DNA of 64,000 nucleotides from Andrena cerasifolii. Its lineage: Eukaryota; Arthropoda; Insecta; Hymenoptera; Andrenidae. The notes beneath the pieces were generated by a model. The model saw only the letters and a program-made list of their open reading frames with translations. It had not been told where the DNA came from and ran no database searches. This document shows positions 1-9,093 of this stretch, piece after piece; within the stretch, counting starts at the first letter, position 1, and every line of letters begins with the position of its first letter. A program made the translations under genes and the position numbers. The stretch is from assembly GCF_050908995.1 (NCBI RefSeq), contig NW_027484964.1, forward strand, positions 22,648 to 86,647. The letters run 5' to 3'.

Positions 1-107
1 ACAGCAATAATTTAAACTCACAGACGACTCGTCACAGAGACGCGGCGATGAGTCCTACGTCAACAGAGCGTCACACAACCGCGAGAAATCTAAAGCGAGC
101 TCAGTAA
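1..107 (+). CDS. gag: Gag polyprotein, C-terminal end only (copy 1)
   Basis: These are the last 34 codons and the TAA of gag, cut by the window edge. They match 11544-11650 of copy 2 except for one A/G change in the frameshift loop. The stop overlaps the first ATG of pol in the sequence TAATG (105-109). The tail is basic and Ser/Thr-rich, with no zinc knuckle in the visible part. Confidence 0.85.
   Translation, partial: SNNLNSQTTRHRDAAMSPTSTERHTTARNLKRAQ
11..72 (+). promoter_or_regulatory. Predicted -1 ribosomal frameshift signal gag to pol (copy 1)
   Basis: The heptamer TTTAAAC at 11-17 is read T-TTA-AAC in the gag frame, the correct phase for a -1 slip into the pol frame. After an 8-base spacer, 26-33 pairs with 47-54 (8 bp, one G-U), and loop bases 39-43 (GACGC) pair with 68-72 (GCGTC), an H-type pseudoknot layout. 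The pol frame has a TAA at 8-10 immediately upstream and then no stop through to the pol ATG at 107. Copy 2 repeats all elements at 11554-11615. Confidence 0.75.
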
Positions 108-3100
108 TGTTAACCGTAAATACTGAATCCCCGGTGGTTAAGATGTCCGGAGACAAATTGCGGTCCGGGCACGCACATTTCTTAGTAGATACAGGGGCAG
201 ATATTAATGTAATTAAATTAGACGCACTATTAGATGATGCAATAGTAGCACTTGACGAATCGGCAACTCTTTCAGGAATCACGCCGGGAACATCAGAAAC
301 ATTAGGAACCACTTTCATCACGTTGCAATCAGAACCGATTAGATTTCATGTTGTAAAATCTTGTTTCCCAATACGAGCTGACGGTATATTAGGAAAGGAA
401 TTTTTAAGACAGGAACAAGCGGAGATATCATTTGCCCATAACACATTGGTTACTCAGTCAGATCCAATTAGACCTATACGTTTTGTGGGGGAGGAACCTT
501 TAACAAAAAAACGGTTAAATTATAAACCTCGCATTTTACGAATTAGTGCTCGAGGCAGACAGCCAATTGCCATCGATGTCATAAATAGCGATCTGAAAGA
601 GGGATATTTACCAAAGATCGATACAATAAACGGAGTCTATATCGGCGAAGCCGTTGTATCAGTAAATGATCAGGGCAAGTGCCATGTCCTAGCAATTAAC
701 ACATTGACAGAAGATGTTGATATCGAAATTTCACCACAGGAATTAATTCCATTTGAGCACTATAGCTTGCCAGAGGAAGAAAATTTTGATTCGGATTCAG
801 AATCCTCAGAAATTATAACGAACCGAGTAGGTGAAATAGTTAAAAGATTACGTCTGTCTCATTTGAATGATGAGGAGGTAAGTCACGTGATTGATCTTGT
901 TGAGGAATTTCCTGAAGTATTTCATTTGCCCGGTGATAATTTGCAAGCCACACCGAATATAAAACATAAAATTCCTACTATCGATGATGTCCCGATAGAT
1001 ACGCGACAGTATAGATTTCCCCCAGTACATAAAGAAGAAATAGTTAAACAAATTTCGGCCAAATTAAGTAAAGGAATAATAGAATCTTCAAATTCTCCAT
1101 TTAATTCTCCACTTTTGATCGTGCCAAAGAAACCTGACCCAGATGGCAACCTACGGTGGCGAATAGTGATAGATTTCCGTAAATTGAACGAAAAAACGAT
1201 TGGAGATGCTTACCCATTACCGAACATTACGGATATATTAGACCAATTAGGAGAGGCGCGTTATTTTTCGATATTTGACCTAGCTAGTGGTTTTCAACAA
1301 ATTGAAATGGATCCGGCAGATAGTTTAAAAACGGCTTTCTCGACACCAAACGGTCATTACCAGTATAAACGCATGCCGGAAGGTCTTAAGAACGCTCCGG
1401 CAACATTTCAAAGATTAATGGACCAAGTGTTGCGTGGATTGCAAGGAACGGAAATTTTTGTATACCTAGATGATATCGTGGTTTACACTAAAAATTTAGA
1501 AGACCACGGAAAGAAAATTCGTCGTTTATTCAATAGATTGGCGGATGCCAAGCTGTCACTTCAACCCAGTAAATGCGAATTTTTGAGAACAGAAGTAGCT
1601 TATTTGGGACATATCATCGGGCAGGACGGAGTCAAACCAGACCCCAACAAGATCAAGGCCGTGAAGAATTTTCCTCGTCCTCAAAATCCTAAAAATATTA
1701 GGCAATTCTTGGGCCTTGCAGGTTATTATAGACGTTTTATAAAGGATTTTTCGGCTATAGCAAAACCATTATCCGAACTATTAAAGAAGAATGCTAAATT
1801 TGTCTGGGGTAAAGAACAAAAAGAAAGCTTCAGAAAATTGCGAAAAGCGCTATGCACTCGACCAATACTGCAATATCCAGATTTTAAAAAGCCATTTACT
1901 CTAACAACAGATGCATCTGATTACGCGATTGGTGCAATCCTGAGTCAGGAGAAAGACGGTCACGATTTACCTATAGCATACTTGTCCAGAATGTTAATAA
2001 AACCCGAACAAAATTATTCTACTACCGAGAAAGAGTGCTTAGCGATACTATATGCAGTGCTACATTTCCGACCTTATCTTTATGGACGCAAATTTACGTT
2101 AGTTAGTGATCATGAGCCCTTGAGATGGATAAATTCCATTAACGATCCTGGTCAGAGATTAGTAAGATGGAGATTGAAATTGAGAGATTATGAATACGAG
2201 TTCGTTCACAAGTCTGGTAAATTAAATACAAATGCAGACGCGTTATCGCGAAATCCGGTTGATGAAACCTTGACAGAATCCTCAGATGATTCGGATGAGG
2301 GCACAAAAATAGAAAAGAAACAACTGTTTCCACTCAAAGAAGGTGAGAAGACTAGCGACTCGCCTACACCTTCAGTGTCTCAGTCAAAACCCGAGAGTCA
2401 ATCAAAAATTCCAAAACCAGGAAAAACATTAGGTTCAAGGACAAGGGTAAAACCACCAACAATACTTGATCATAGTGCTATAGCCACTAGAACCCGCTCC
2501 AAATTACCACAGCCTTCCAAACAATCAATAGCAGGACCTTCAAAATTAACCGAACCTTCTATGTCATTGGAATCCTTCAAACCTTCAACTTCTCTGGACA
2601 AAGGATCATGTATTGATGATCCTCCGATTCTCAGACAGCGAAAGAGTGTTTTTCCTAATCTGGAATACTATCCTGAAACACGGATACTGGAAAATCCTAG
2701 TGTTCCAGAGGAGGAAACCGCTGTCGTTGTTAATCCATCACAAGTACAGGACATCATAGCAGGTGAACCTGATAAAACTTCAGATTATTCTGTCGAATTA
2801 AAGGACCTTCTAGAATCTTTCAGAAGGTTTGATGAATCCATGCGAGAAAGAGGTATCAGTCACGTGGATGATGAAGAAGAAATAATAGAATTTCGAGAAG
2901 ACATAGTTTCAGAACCTGTAGAAGCAATTTCGGATGAACCTGACTCTTCCGATGATGAGACGGAGGAGGAGGCTATCCGAAGTCAGAATGTCGAAGACTT
3001 GATACAAACTTCGAGAGGCACTTTCCATACTAGCAAATTCGCGTCACAAGCACCTTCACTTAAAGTTATCCCGGAAGATACGGAATTGAGTATAACCCCT

Positions 3101-4867
3101 TCCTTGAATAGCTCAGCAATCGTCAAACCTACCTATCAAACTACTATACCCTCACCTGTTTCAACAACTAGACCATTGGCACTCTCTACACCTTTTCCAG
3201 ACCATTTAACTAAACAATCTTCTAAGGAAGGAGGGAAAACTCCTCTAAAATCAAATATACCCATTCCTCGACGAATCATACCCCAAAATTCACAAAATTC
3301 TCATTCGACTGGTATAACAATAACAGGAGATATACCACCGGATTTGGAAACCGCTAAACCAATAGATTTTTCTGAATTACCACTCGAGGATAGTGAAACT
3401 GTATCCACAACAAGGGAAAATTTAACGTACTCTCGTTCCCATTATGTTCATTTTATGTCATCGGATTGCGAAATAGTAACGCCAATTGGTAACTTGTTAT
3501 CTGATTTAAATATCATCAATGCAAATGATATGAAACTGGCAAAACCAAAATTAGGGCAAGTATTGATTACGGAACGAGGAAAACACAAGATCTTTAGCTT
3601 AATAATAAAACAATTTCATGGAGACAAAATTTGTGCAGAGAATTTAACATCAGGCTTACTGAATCTAAAGAATATACTAATTAAATCCAATGTGCAGTCC
3701 TTTAGAATTTCACAATCAGGCGATTTTTTAGATGAACTTCCTCGCGATACATTAGCATCTTTACTAACGCGCATCTTCGAAGACAGCGGAATCAAAGTAA
3801 TTATTTGCTCTGGGAATATTCGAGTCCCTCCGGAATCCATACGTCAGAATATTATTTCGGAATTTCACGAAGGATTAATTGGCGGACATAAAGGAGTGAC
3901 GAAAACCTATCTTAGAATTAGGGAAAAGTTTTACTGGCCGGGACTACGAAACGACGTTCAAAATTTTATCCGCACTTGCAATAGTTGTAAGAGTAAAAAG
4001 TTAGTAAGAGCAAAAACTCGGGAACCTATGTTAATCACTGACACCTCGATTGAGCCTTTTGATAAGATAGCTCTGGACACTGTAGGACCTCTTCCGACCT
4101 CATCATCGGGAAACCGTCATATCCTCACTATGCAGGACAATTTAACCAAATACTGCATCGCTGTTCCTATTCCTGATATTAAGGCGGAAACAGTAGCACA
4201 TGCATTAACAACAAATTTAATACTGCAATATGGGGCACCTCGAGTGATTTTAACCGATAGGGGTACTAGTTTCATCAATAAATTGATGCAACAGCTGGCA
4301 ACGATTTTCAAAATTCATCATGTTAGTACATCGGGATATAGACCTCAGACAAATGGAGCTTTAGAACGAAGTCATATAGTATTAACAGAATATATCAGTC
4401 ATTATATCAAGGACTACGACGATTGGGATCGTTTAGTACCTTTTGCAATGTTCTCATACAATACCTCGGTGCATGAAGCCACTAATTTTACACCATACGA
4501 GTTAGTATTCGGTAAAATAGCTCGTTGTCCAAATTCTTTTCAAGACGAAAACGAAAATCTTCCAGTATATAATTCATACTTGCAAGACCTAATAATACGC
4601 CTTTCTGAAATGCAAACATTAGCAGGGAATAATTTGATCAAAGCTAAGGAAAAGTCTAAATTATATTATGATAAATCGACACGTCCGTTTAAAGGAAAGG
4701 TGGGGGACATGGCACGTGTCCTAGTCGAACCAAAAAGAGGAAAATTTGGTGAACGCTACCATGGTCCATACAGGATTATTGAAGCCTTGGAGGGAAGAGG
4801 CATAGTATTGGAGGACGACAAGGGAAAACTTTTTACGAAGCACCCGGATAAATTAATATTGGATTAA
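107..4867 (+). CDS. pol: Pol polyprotein: protease, reverse transcriptase, RNase H, macrodomain-like insert, integrase (copy 1)
   Basis: This 1586-residue polyprotein copies the RNA genome into DNA and integrates it. Protease: DTG at 28-30. Reverse transcriptase: roughly 280-560, with YLDD at 453-456. RNase H: Asp602 in a TDAS motif, ending near the NADALSR motif at about 709-715. Residues 716-1111 are Ser/Pro/Glu-rich and look disordered. Residues 1112-1236 resemble a degenerate macrodomain. Integrase: zinc-binding His1254, His1261, Cys1291, Cys1294, and catalytic Asp1324, Asp1384, Glu1420 (D,D-35-E). The insert between RNase H and integrase is much longer than I know for gypsy-type Pol. The start given is the ATG overlapping the gag stop (TAATG); translation by -1 frameshift near base 17 would add about 30 N-terminal residues. 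No stops or frameshifts. It differs from copy 2 at six residues, five of them in the insert. Confidence 0.95.
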   Translation: MLTVNTESPVVKMSGDKLRSGHAHFLVDTGADINVIKLDALLDDAIVALDESATLSGITPGTSETLGTTFITLQSEPIRFHVVKSCFPIRADGILGKEFLRQEQAEISFAHNTLVTQSDPIRPIRFVGEEPLTKKRLNYKPRILRISARGRQPIAIDVINSDLKEGYLPKIDTINGVYIGEAVVSVNDQGKCHVLAINTLTEDVDIEISPQELIPFEHYSLPEEENFDSDSESSEIITNRVGEIVKRLRLSHLNDEEVSHVIDLVEEFPEVFHLPGDNLQATPNIKHKIPTIDDVPIDTRQYRFPPVHKEEIVKQISAKLSKGIIESSNSPFNSPLLIVPKKPDPDGNLRWRIVIDFRKLNEKTIGDAYPLPNITDILDQLGEARYFSIFDLASGFQQIEMDPADSLKTAFSTPNGHYQYKRMPEGLKNAPATFQRLMDQVLRGLQGTEIFVYLDDIVVYTKNLEDHGKKIRRLFNRLADAKLSLQPSKCEFLRTEVAYLGHIIGQDGVKPDPNKIKAVKNFPRPQNPKNIRQFLGLAGYYRRFIKDFSAIAKPLSELLKKNAKFVWGKEQKESFRKLRKALCTRPILQYPDFKKPFTLTTDASDYAIGAILSQEKDGHDLPIAYLSRMLIKPEQNYSTTEKECLAILYAVLHFRPYLYGRKFTLVSDHEPLRWINSINDPGQRLVRWRLKLRDYEYEFVHKSGKLNTNADALSRNPVDETLTESSDDSDEGTKIEKKQLFPLKEGEKTSDSPTPSVSQSKPESQSKIPKPGKTLGSRTRVKPPTILDHSAIATRTRSKLPQPSKQSIAGPSKLTEPSMSLESFKPSTSLDKGSCIDDPPILRQRKSVFPNLEYYPETRILENPSVPEEETAVVVNPSQVQDIIAGEPDKTSDYSVELKDLLESFRRFDESMRERGISHVDDEEEIIEFREDIVSEPVEAISDEPDSSDDETEEEAIRSQNVEDLIQTSRGTFHTSKFASQAPSLKVIPEDTELSITPSLNSSAIVKPTYQTTIPSPVSTTRPLALSTPFPDHLTKQSSKEGGKTPLKSNIPIPRRIIPQNSQNSHSTGITITGDIPPDLETAKPIDFSELPLEDSETVSTTRENLTYSRSHYVHFMSSDCEIVTPIGNLLSDLNIINANDMKLAKPKLGQVLITERGKHKIFSLIIKQFHGDKICAENLTSGLLNLKNILIKSNVQSFRISQSGDFLDELPRDTLASLLTRIFEDSGIKVIICSGNIRVPPESIRQNIISEFHEGLIGGHKGVTKTYLRIREKFYWPGLRNDVQNFIRTCNSCKSKKLVRAKTREPMLITDTSIEPFDKIALDTVGPLPTSSSGNRHILTMQDNLTKYCIAVPIPDIKAETVAHALTTNLILQYGAPRVILTDRGTSFINKLMQQLATIFKIHHVSTSGYRPQTNGALERSHIVLTEYISHYIKDYDDWDRLVPFAMFSYNTSVHEATNFTPYELVFGKIARCPNSFQDENENLPVYNSYLQDLIIRLSEMQTLAGNNLIKAKEKSKLYYDKSTRPFKGKVGDMARVLVEPKRGKFGERYHGPYRIIEALEGRGIVLEDDKGKLFTKHPDKLILD

Positions 4868-4875
4868 GGAAAGGA

Positions 4876-6810
4876 ATGGGCGGCTCACGGCTAATTCGAT
4901 TAGATTTGGTAGTTACCTGGGCATGTCTAGTGACCATGAGTAAACCTATGGAAGAACCTGATAACGACCTGAAAGACTACCGTATCACACGGATGCCTGC
5001 TAATCCGGGACTGTACTACGAAAGGGAAAGCGGCGTAGAATTCGCGAGAGCGGATTGGCGTGTAGCGTTATTCATAGACATCCAAAAAATCAGCAAAAGT
5101 TGGGAACATGAGAACGAAACTTTGGAAAATGTTTATCAAAATTGTATATCACTTGTAGTTAAAACAGACTGTACCTCGCTATTAAGAATAGGGTACTTGA
5201 AGGGTAGAGTGACTGAGGTCATGCACCTGCACAAGGAAGCAGAACAGCTAATCTCTGAAATTATCACGCCGCCTTCGAAATTATCAAAACCTCCGAAAAC
5301 AATAACTCGCCGGAGCGTACCGCTTGGATTCGTTGGTTCTTTGAGTCGTTCCTTGTTTGGTACACTGAACATGGAGGATGCTGAGTATTTTGACAGAGAA
5401 ATTGATAGATTATATGATTATCAACGCATCATAACTCAGATTGTTAAGAATCAAACTCACATCGTCATGAGCGATCTGCATCATACCCATGAAATAATGG
5501 AGAAATTAGCGAGCAAAATTGAAAGTAACAGGCTCGAAATAAACAAATTAATTGAAGCACAGGGAGCATTCAAAACATTAAATTACTCTTTGGCCTTAAT
5601 TCAATACTCAAATTCTGTAGAAATCTCTCTTAATCATTATATCAATGGAATTCAAACATTAATGACAGCCATAGTGACAGCTCGTCAAGGTGAATTGCAC
5701 CCTTCCTTGCTTAGTGGACCCAGACTGGGAATCGTCTTACAGGAGATACGAGAATCTGTAACGGGCTATGAACTTCCTATGTATGTCCGTAGAATCGAAG
5801 AATTGTCGAAATTAACTACAGTAGACTTAGGATATTATAACGGAAAAATAATAGTCACAATACACATACCATTAATAGATCGAATTAAATTTGAGCTTTA
5901 TCATGCGTACTCTTGGCCATCTAAACAAATTATAAATTCGAATGTTACCGCATCCGCGTACCTTGTGCCACGAGCAAGGAATGTAGGGTTAAGCACGGAC
6001 CTCCGAACATATTTCATCGTTAACGATAACTTTTTAAGTTCTTGTCTGAAACTGCATGGTCACTTCTTGTGTCAACCAGAAACTCCTTTATATGAAGTAC
6101 AAAATTCAAAATCATGCGAACTTCGGCTGCTGTTGGGGACTGGAAGTCAAGAAGACACTTTCAAAAATTGTAATATTCGGATGAAGACATACCACGAGCA
6201 ATACTGGGAGAAACTTAAAGTATCAGGCGCTTGGCTATATTCATTGGATCAAACAGAATCTCTCCAAATAATTTGCAATGGAAGAAAAAGCCAAATTGTT
6301 ACAATAGAGCACAGCGGAATATTAGAATTACATCCCGACTGCACCGCAAGAACACAGACAACCACGTTAACGGGAGTAAAGATCGTTCAAGATAAACATT
6401 ATTATTATTATCAGCCTGATCTACGGTTAAATATTACGAAATTGATACCATCTCTGGAGGAATATTCGGCGATCCATGAAGTCATCAAGGGACATCCAGG
6501 ACTGATGCCTTGGAAGATCGACACGGACAATTCACTCCGGGAAGTGGAGGAAAAACTGGAGATCATTGGACATCAAAGGCGTGAGAGGGAACATCATTTG
6601 CGTTTGACATATGGATCATACCTCGCTCAAATTGCCATAGTTCTATTGCTCATATCCTACCTGTCACGAACTTACGTCTACAATTTTTTCATGAGTCTTC
6701 GGAAATTTTTCATAAAGCAGAGAAATTCTACATCGGAAACTACTCGAGAGGGCAACGACCAACCTTTAGAAACGATACAAATGAACAGACCTTCATTACC
6801 TCCGCAATGA
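4876..6810 (+). CDS. env: Env: baculovirus-F-like membrane fusion glycoprotein (copy 1)
   Basis: This 644-residue ORF starts 8 bases after the pol stop. A hydrophobic stretch near residues 9-21 is a likely signal peptide. A dibasic site at 145-146 is followed by a Gly/Phe/Leu-rich segment (150-164) ending in an LFGTL motif, the layout of the cleavage site and fusion peptide in baculovirus F and errantivirus Env proteins. Residues 170-260 are helical and heptad-like. A transmembrane helix lies near 580-602 with a cytoplasmic tail of about 40 residues. There are several N-glycosylation sequons (for example Asn192) and a Cys-rich middle. It is probably made from a spliced RNA; no donor or acceptor was identified with confidence. 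Its TGA overlaps an ATG (ATGA, 6807-6810) in the next ORF frame. The reading frame is intact. Family assignment is by motif layout, not alignment. Confidence 0.85.
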   Translation: MGGSRLIRLDLVVTWACLVTMSKPMEEPDNDLKDYRITRMPANPGLYYERESGVEFARADWRVALFIDIQKISKSWEHENETLENVYQNCISLVVKTDCTSLLRIGYLKGRVTEVMHLHKEAEQLISEIITPPSKLSKPPKTITRRSVPLGFVGSLSRSLFGTLNMEDAEYFDREIDRLYDYQRIITQIVKNQTHIVMSDLHHTHEIMEKLASKIESNRLEINKLIEAQGAFKTLNYSLALIQYSNSVEISLNHYINGIQTLMTAIVTARQGELHPSLLSGPRLGIVLQEIRESVTGYELPMYVRRIEELSKLTTVDLGYYNGKIIVTIHIPLIDRIKFELYHAYSWPSKQIINSNVTASAYLVPRARNVGLSTDLRTYFIVNDNFLSSCLKLHGHFLCQPETPLYEVQNSKSCELRLLLGTGSQEDTFKNCNIRMKTYHEQYWEKLKVSGAWLYSLDQTESLQIICNGRKSQIVTIEHSGILELHPDCTARTQTTTLTGVKIVQDKHYYYYQPDLRLNITKLIPSLEEYSAIHEVIKGHPGLMPWKIDTDNSLREVEEKLEIIGHQRREREHHLRLTYGSYLAQIAIVLLLISYLSRTYVYNFFMSLRKFFIKQRNSTSETTREGNDQPLETIQMNRPSLPPQ

Positions 6811-6905
6811 TTACTGGCGAACTGACCAGACTATACTATGTGTCATTCCATAATACCTTCTTTTATGATGCTTATGCGTGTTGTATTACCTTCAGGTTTA
6901 TCATG
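6807..6905 (+). promoter_or_regulatory. Env / 3' ORF junction: ATGA stop-start and possible splice acceptor (copy 1)
   Basis: The env TGA overlaps an ATG (ATGA) that opens a 32-codon extension in frame with the RRM/F-box ORF. A second ATG at 6903, in good context, lies just after a TTCAG|G at 6891-6896 that resembles a 3' splice site. In copy 2 the extension has a TGA at 18422-18424 and the CAG is GAG, so both routes are altered there. I prefer 6903 as the protein start because the RRM follows directly. Either use is inference. Confidence 0.3.
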
Positions 6906-8578
6906 GCTGCAGGACATGACTGTCGCAGGGTATTTGTGTCTCGTTTGGCTTCATACACAAAGAAGGAACACCTACTTAAGGTATTCGAGCCGTTCGGCCC
7001 GATCCATGCGGTGGTCCGGAGGAAGAACTCTGGGAATGTGGCGTTCATCACCTTTACTACCCCGGAGCAAGCTGACCTAGTGGTGGAAGCGGCAGCGGCT
7101 CAACCAATCCTGTGTCACAAGCGGAAGCTGAAAGTTTCTCTTGGAGACTCCTGGCATGAGGCGGTGCAGATTCCTCTCAGTACAACGCCGGCAAATCCAC
7201 CGGGTCCGGATCCGTTCGGAGGCTTGATCATCAAACCCTGGGGCGCGTCCGTACTACCGGAGGAGTGCGTGGCGATGATAGCAGCGCTGCTTCCGTACCC
7301 GGACCGAGCCAGGATGGAGCGGGTCTCTCGGCTATGGAGAAGAGCAAGCTTGGCGTCCCATCGGGGAACAACGGCCATCAACTTGGAGGACTGGAGGTGG
7401 GACAATGAATGGGGTCACCGACCCATTTCCACCGAAGCGTTCTATTGGATGCTTCAGCGTTGCGGGCGATATGTATTAAACATCAGCCTCAACGAGCGGT
7501 CCCTATCTAGCTCACTGAAGCCGCAAGTTCTAGCCATAGCTTGTGAGGGCAGCGTGAATCTCACTACCTTAGATTTAAGAAGCGTAACGATTCGACCGTC
7601 GGCGCTACGGGCTTTGGAGGGGAGGCTGACGTTGAAATCTCTGTCATTGGGGAGATGCGAGGGGCCCGTTGACCAATACTTGTCGGAGATAACGAGCAGA
7701 TTGCGACACCTATCTATTCATAACAATACATTTACGGGAAAATCTTTAGAGAAGGGTTTTGAATTAGAGACACTGGAAATCGAAAATTGCCAAAACCTCA
7801 GAGATGCTTGCATCTCTTCGGCGCTAGCGTCGTGTTCGGGATTGAGCCAATTAAAGATATCACGGTGCCCCGGTCTCAGGTCCCCCGGTGAACTTACAGC
7901 CTTAACAAGAAACACAAAAGTGTCCGAAACTCTCGAGTGTCTGACGTTTGGTACTCCCAATTTTGATCAATCTCCGCTCATCGGTGAAACGGAGGAGTTC
8001 GAGATGAATTTTTATCGCCGGAACTGATCATCATTGCTGTGAATTTTATTATGCATTATAAAAACATCACCTCGCTAAGCGTAGCTCTTTGCAGATGGGT
8101 TGACGGTAATGTTGTCCAGGCCATGGGAGCTCATATGAGGTCACTAAAACGACTAAATGTAAGCTCTTGCATATCCATAAGAGGCGCAGAGCTTGCACCT
8201 CTTGGGGAGCTTACGCAATGCGAAGAGCTTTTCATGAACAACATGTATAGTGATGTCGAAGCTACATTTCTGGCCCGTTTAGACAATCTAAAACGATTGG
8301 ACGCTCGAGACAATTTGGGGATCACTGATCTGGACATTTGTGGTTTTCTGGAACACGCAATTGATGTTGAGTTAATCAATATCGAGGGGTGTAACCGAAT
8401 AACTCGGGCTACCGTGGTATCAGCAGGGAACACTATCCCTATTAGAAGACATAAATTACATCTGCACCTCGGCCAAACTCAGGCATACCACGTGAAGAGG
8501 GACCGGAAAAACATCTTTTTGACAATAACCTATGATAGGATCACCCCGCGTGCGTATTTTGTGGTGAGCGATCCCTGA
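6903..8578 (+). pseudogene. RRM - F-box - leucine-rich-repeat protein, extra 3' gene of the element, one frameshift (copy 1)
   Basis: Numbering from the ATG at 6903: an RNA-recognition motif spans about 8-80, with RNP2-like VFVSRL at 10-15 and RNP1-like GNVAFITF at 44-51. A Pro/Gly linker follows. An F-box spans about 116-152 (LPEE start, conserved Val-Ser and Trp near 141-145). Cysteine-containing leucine-rich repeats run from about 190 to the end. F-box proteins are SCF ubiquitin-ligase adaptors that bind Skp1 and present substrates held by their LRRs. Such a gene is not part of a standard retrovirus, so host capture is inferred. One base is missing near 8006 relative to copy 2, which ends the first frame at 8027; the LRR part continues in another frame to 8578. 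An intact form would be about 558 residues. The RRM plus F-box plus LRR plan recalls the nematode EEED8.10 type, a comparison from memory. Confidence 0.8.
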
Positions 8579-8710
8579 TGCGTGACAGCGTGCATTCTGC
8601 ACTCTGGTAAATCCTCGTTACACTATGGGGTCGTTTCTCCGGCGTGCCGTCTCGATGGTTGGATCAGCGGTGCCCCGTCGCTATCGCGTCGTCGGGACGA
8701 CGACGTTTCT

Positions 8711-8723
8711 AAGGAAGGAGGGG
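8711..8723 (+). other. Polypurine tract (copy 1)
   Basis: AAGGAAGGAGGGG lies directly before the TG of the LTR and would prime plus-strand DNA synthesis. The 132 bases between the 3' ORF stop (8578) and this tract hold no gene that I can see. Confidence 0.9.
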
Positions 8724-8833
8724 TGTTACGTCCCGAAACTTCAAAATTTTTAAAAATAAAATCTTAGTTATTTTTCTTTTCTCTTTTGATAGTGGGCAGA
8801 GTGCTTCGGCAACGCTTAGCGTTCTGGGAAATC

Positions 8834-9093
8834 CCTCGTCGAGCGCATTTCTGTTCACTGTATTTTATCTATGAAAATGGATACTCGGTTCTGGGAACGT
8901 CGTCGTCGCAACGTTTGACCGTTGCACTGTACCCTGAACGTGGGACTGTGCTGAGGCATCAGCGTGGTTCTCAGTAGTTCATTCAGAATAAGCGGTTGTT
9001 CTCATCCCTCGCGACATTGATTAAATGTAAGCGGCGGGGGTGCGTCTTGACAATGCATCTAGCATTTTGGTGAAACCTCGTCGAGCGCATTTC
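8834..9093 (+). repeat. 18-bp direct repeat in the LTR (two copies 242 bp apart)
   Basis: CCTCGTCGAGCGCATTTC occurs at 8834-8851 and again at 9076-9093, upstream of the TATA-like run and so in the presumed U3 region. Both are retained in the 3' LTR at 20377-20394 and 20619-20636. They could be repeated binding sites for a transcription factor or insulator protein; none is recognised. Confidence 0.7.

Noticed and set aside
848..1149. Antisense ORFs within pol and env (also in copy 2)
   Set aside because: Short frames on the minus strand opposite strongly supported coding sequence, with no recognisable content.
6807..6902. The 32-codon extension as the true N-terminus of the RRM protein
   Set aside because: It has a stop in copy 2 and no conserved content, and the RRM begins directly after the ATG at 6903. 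Kept only as a possible reinitiation leader.
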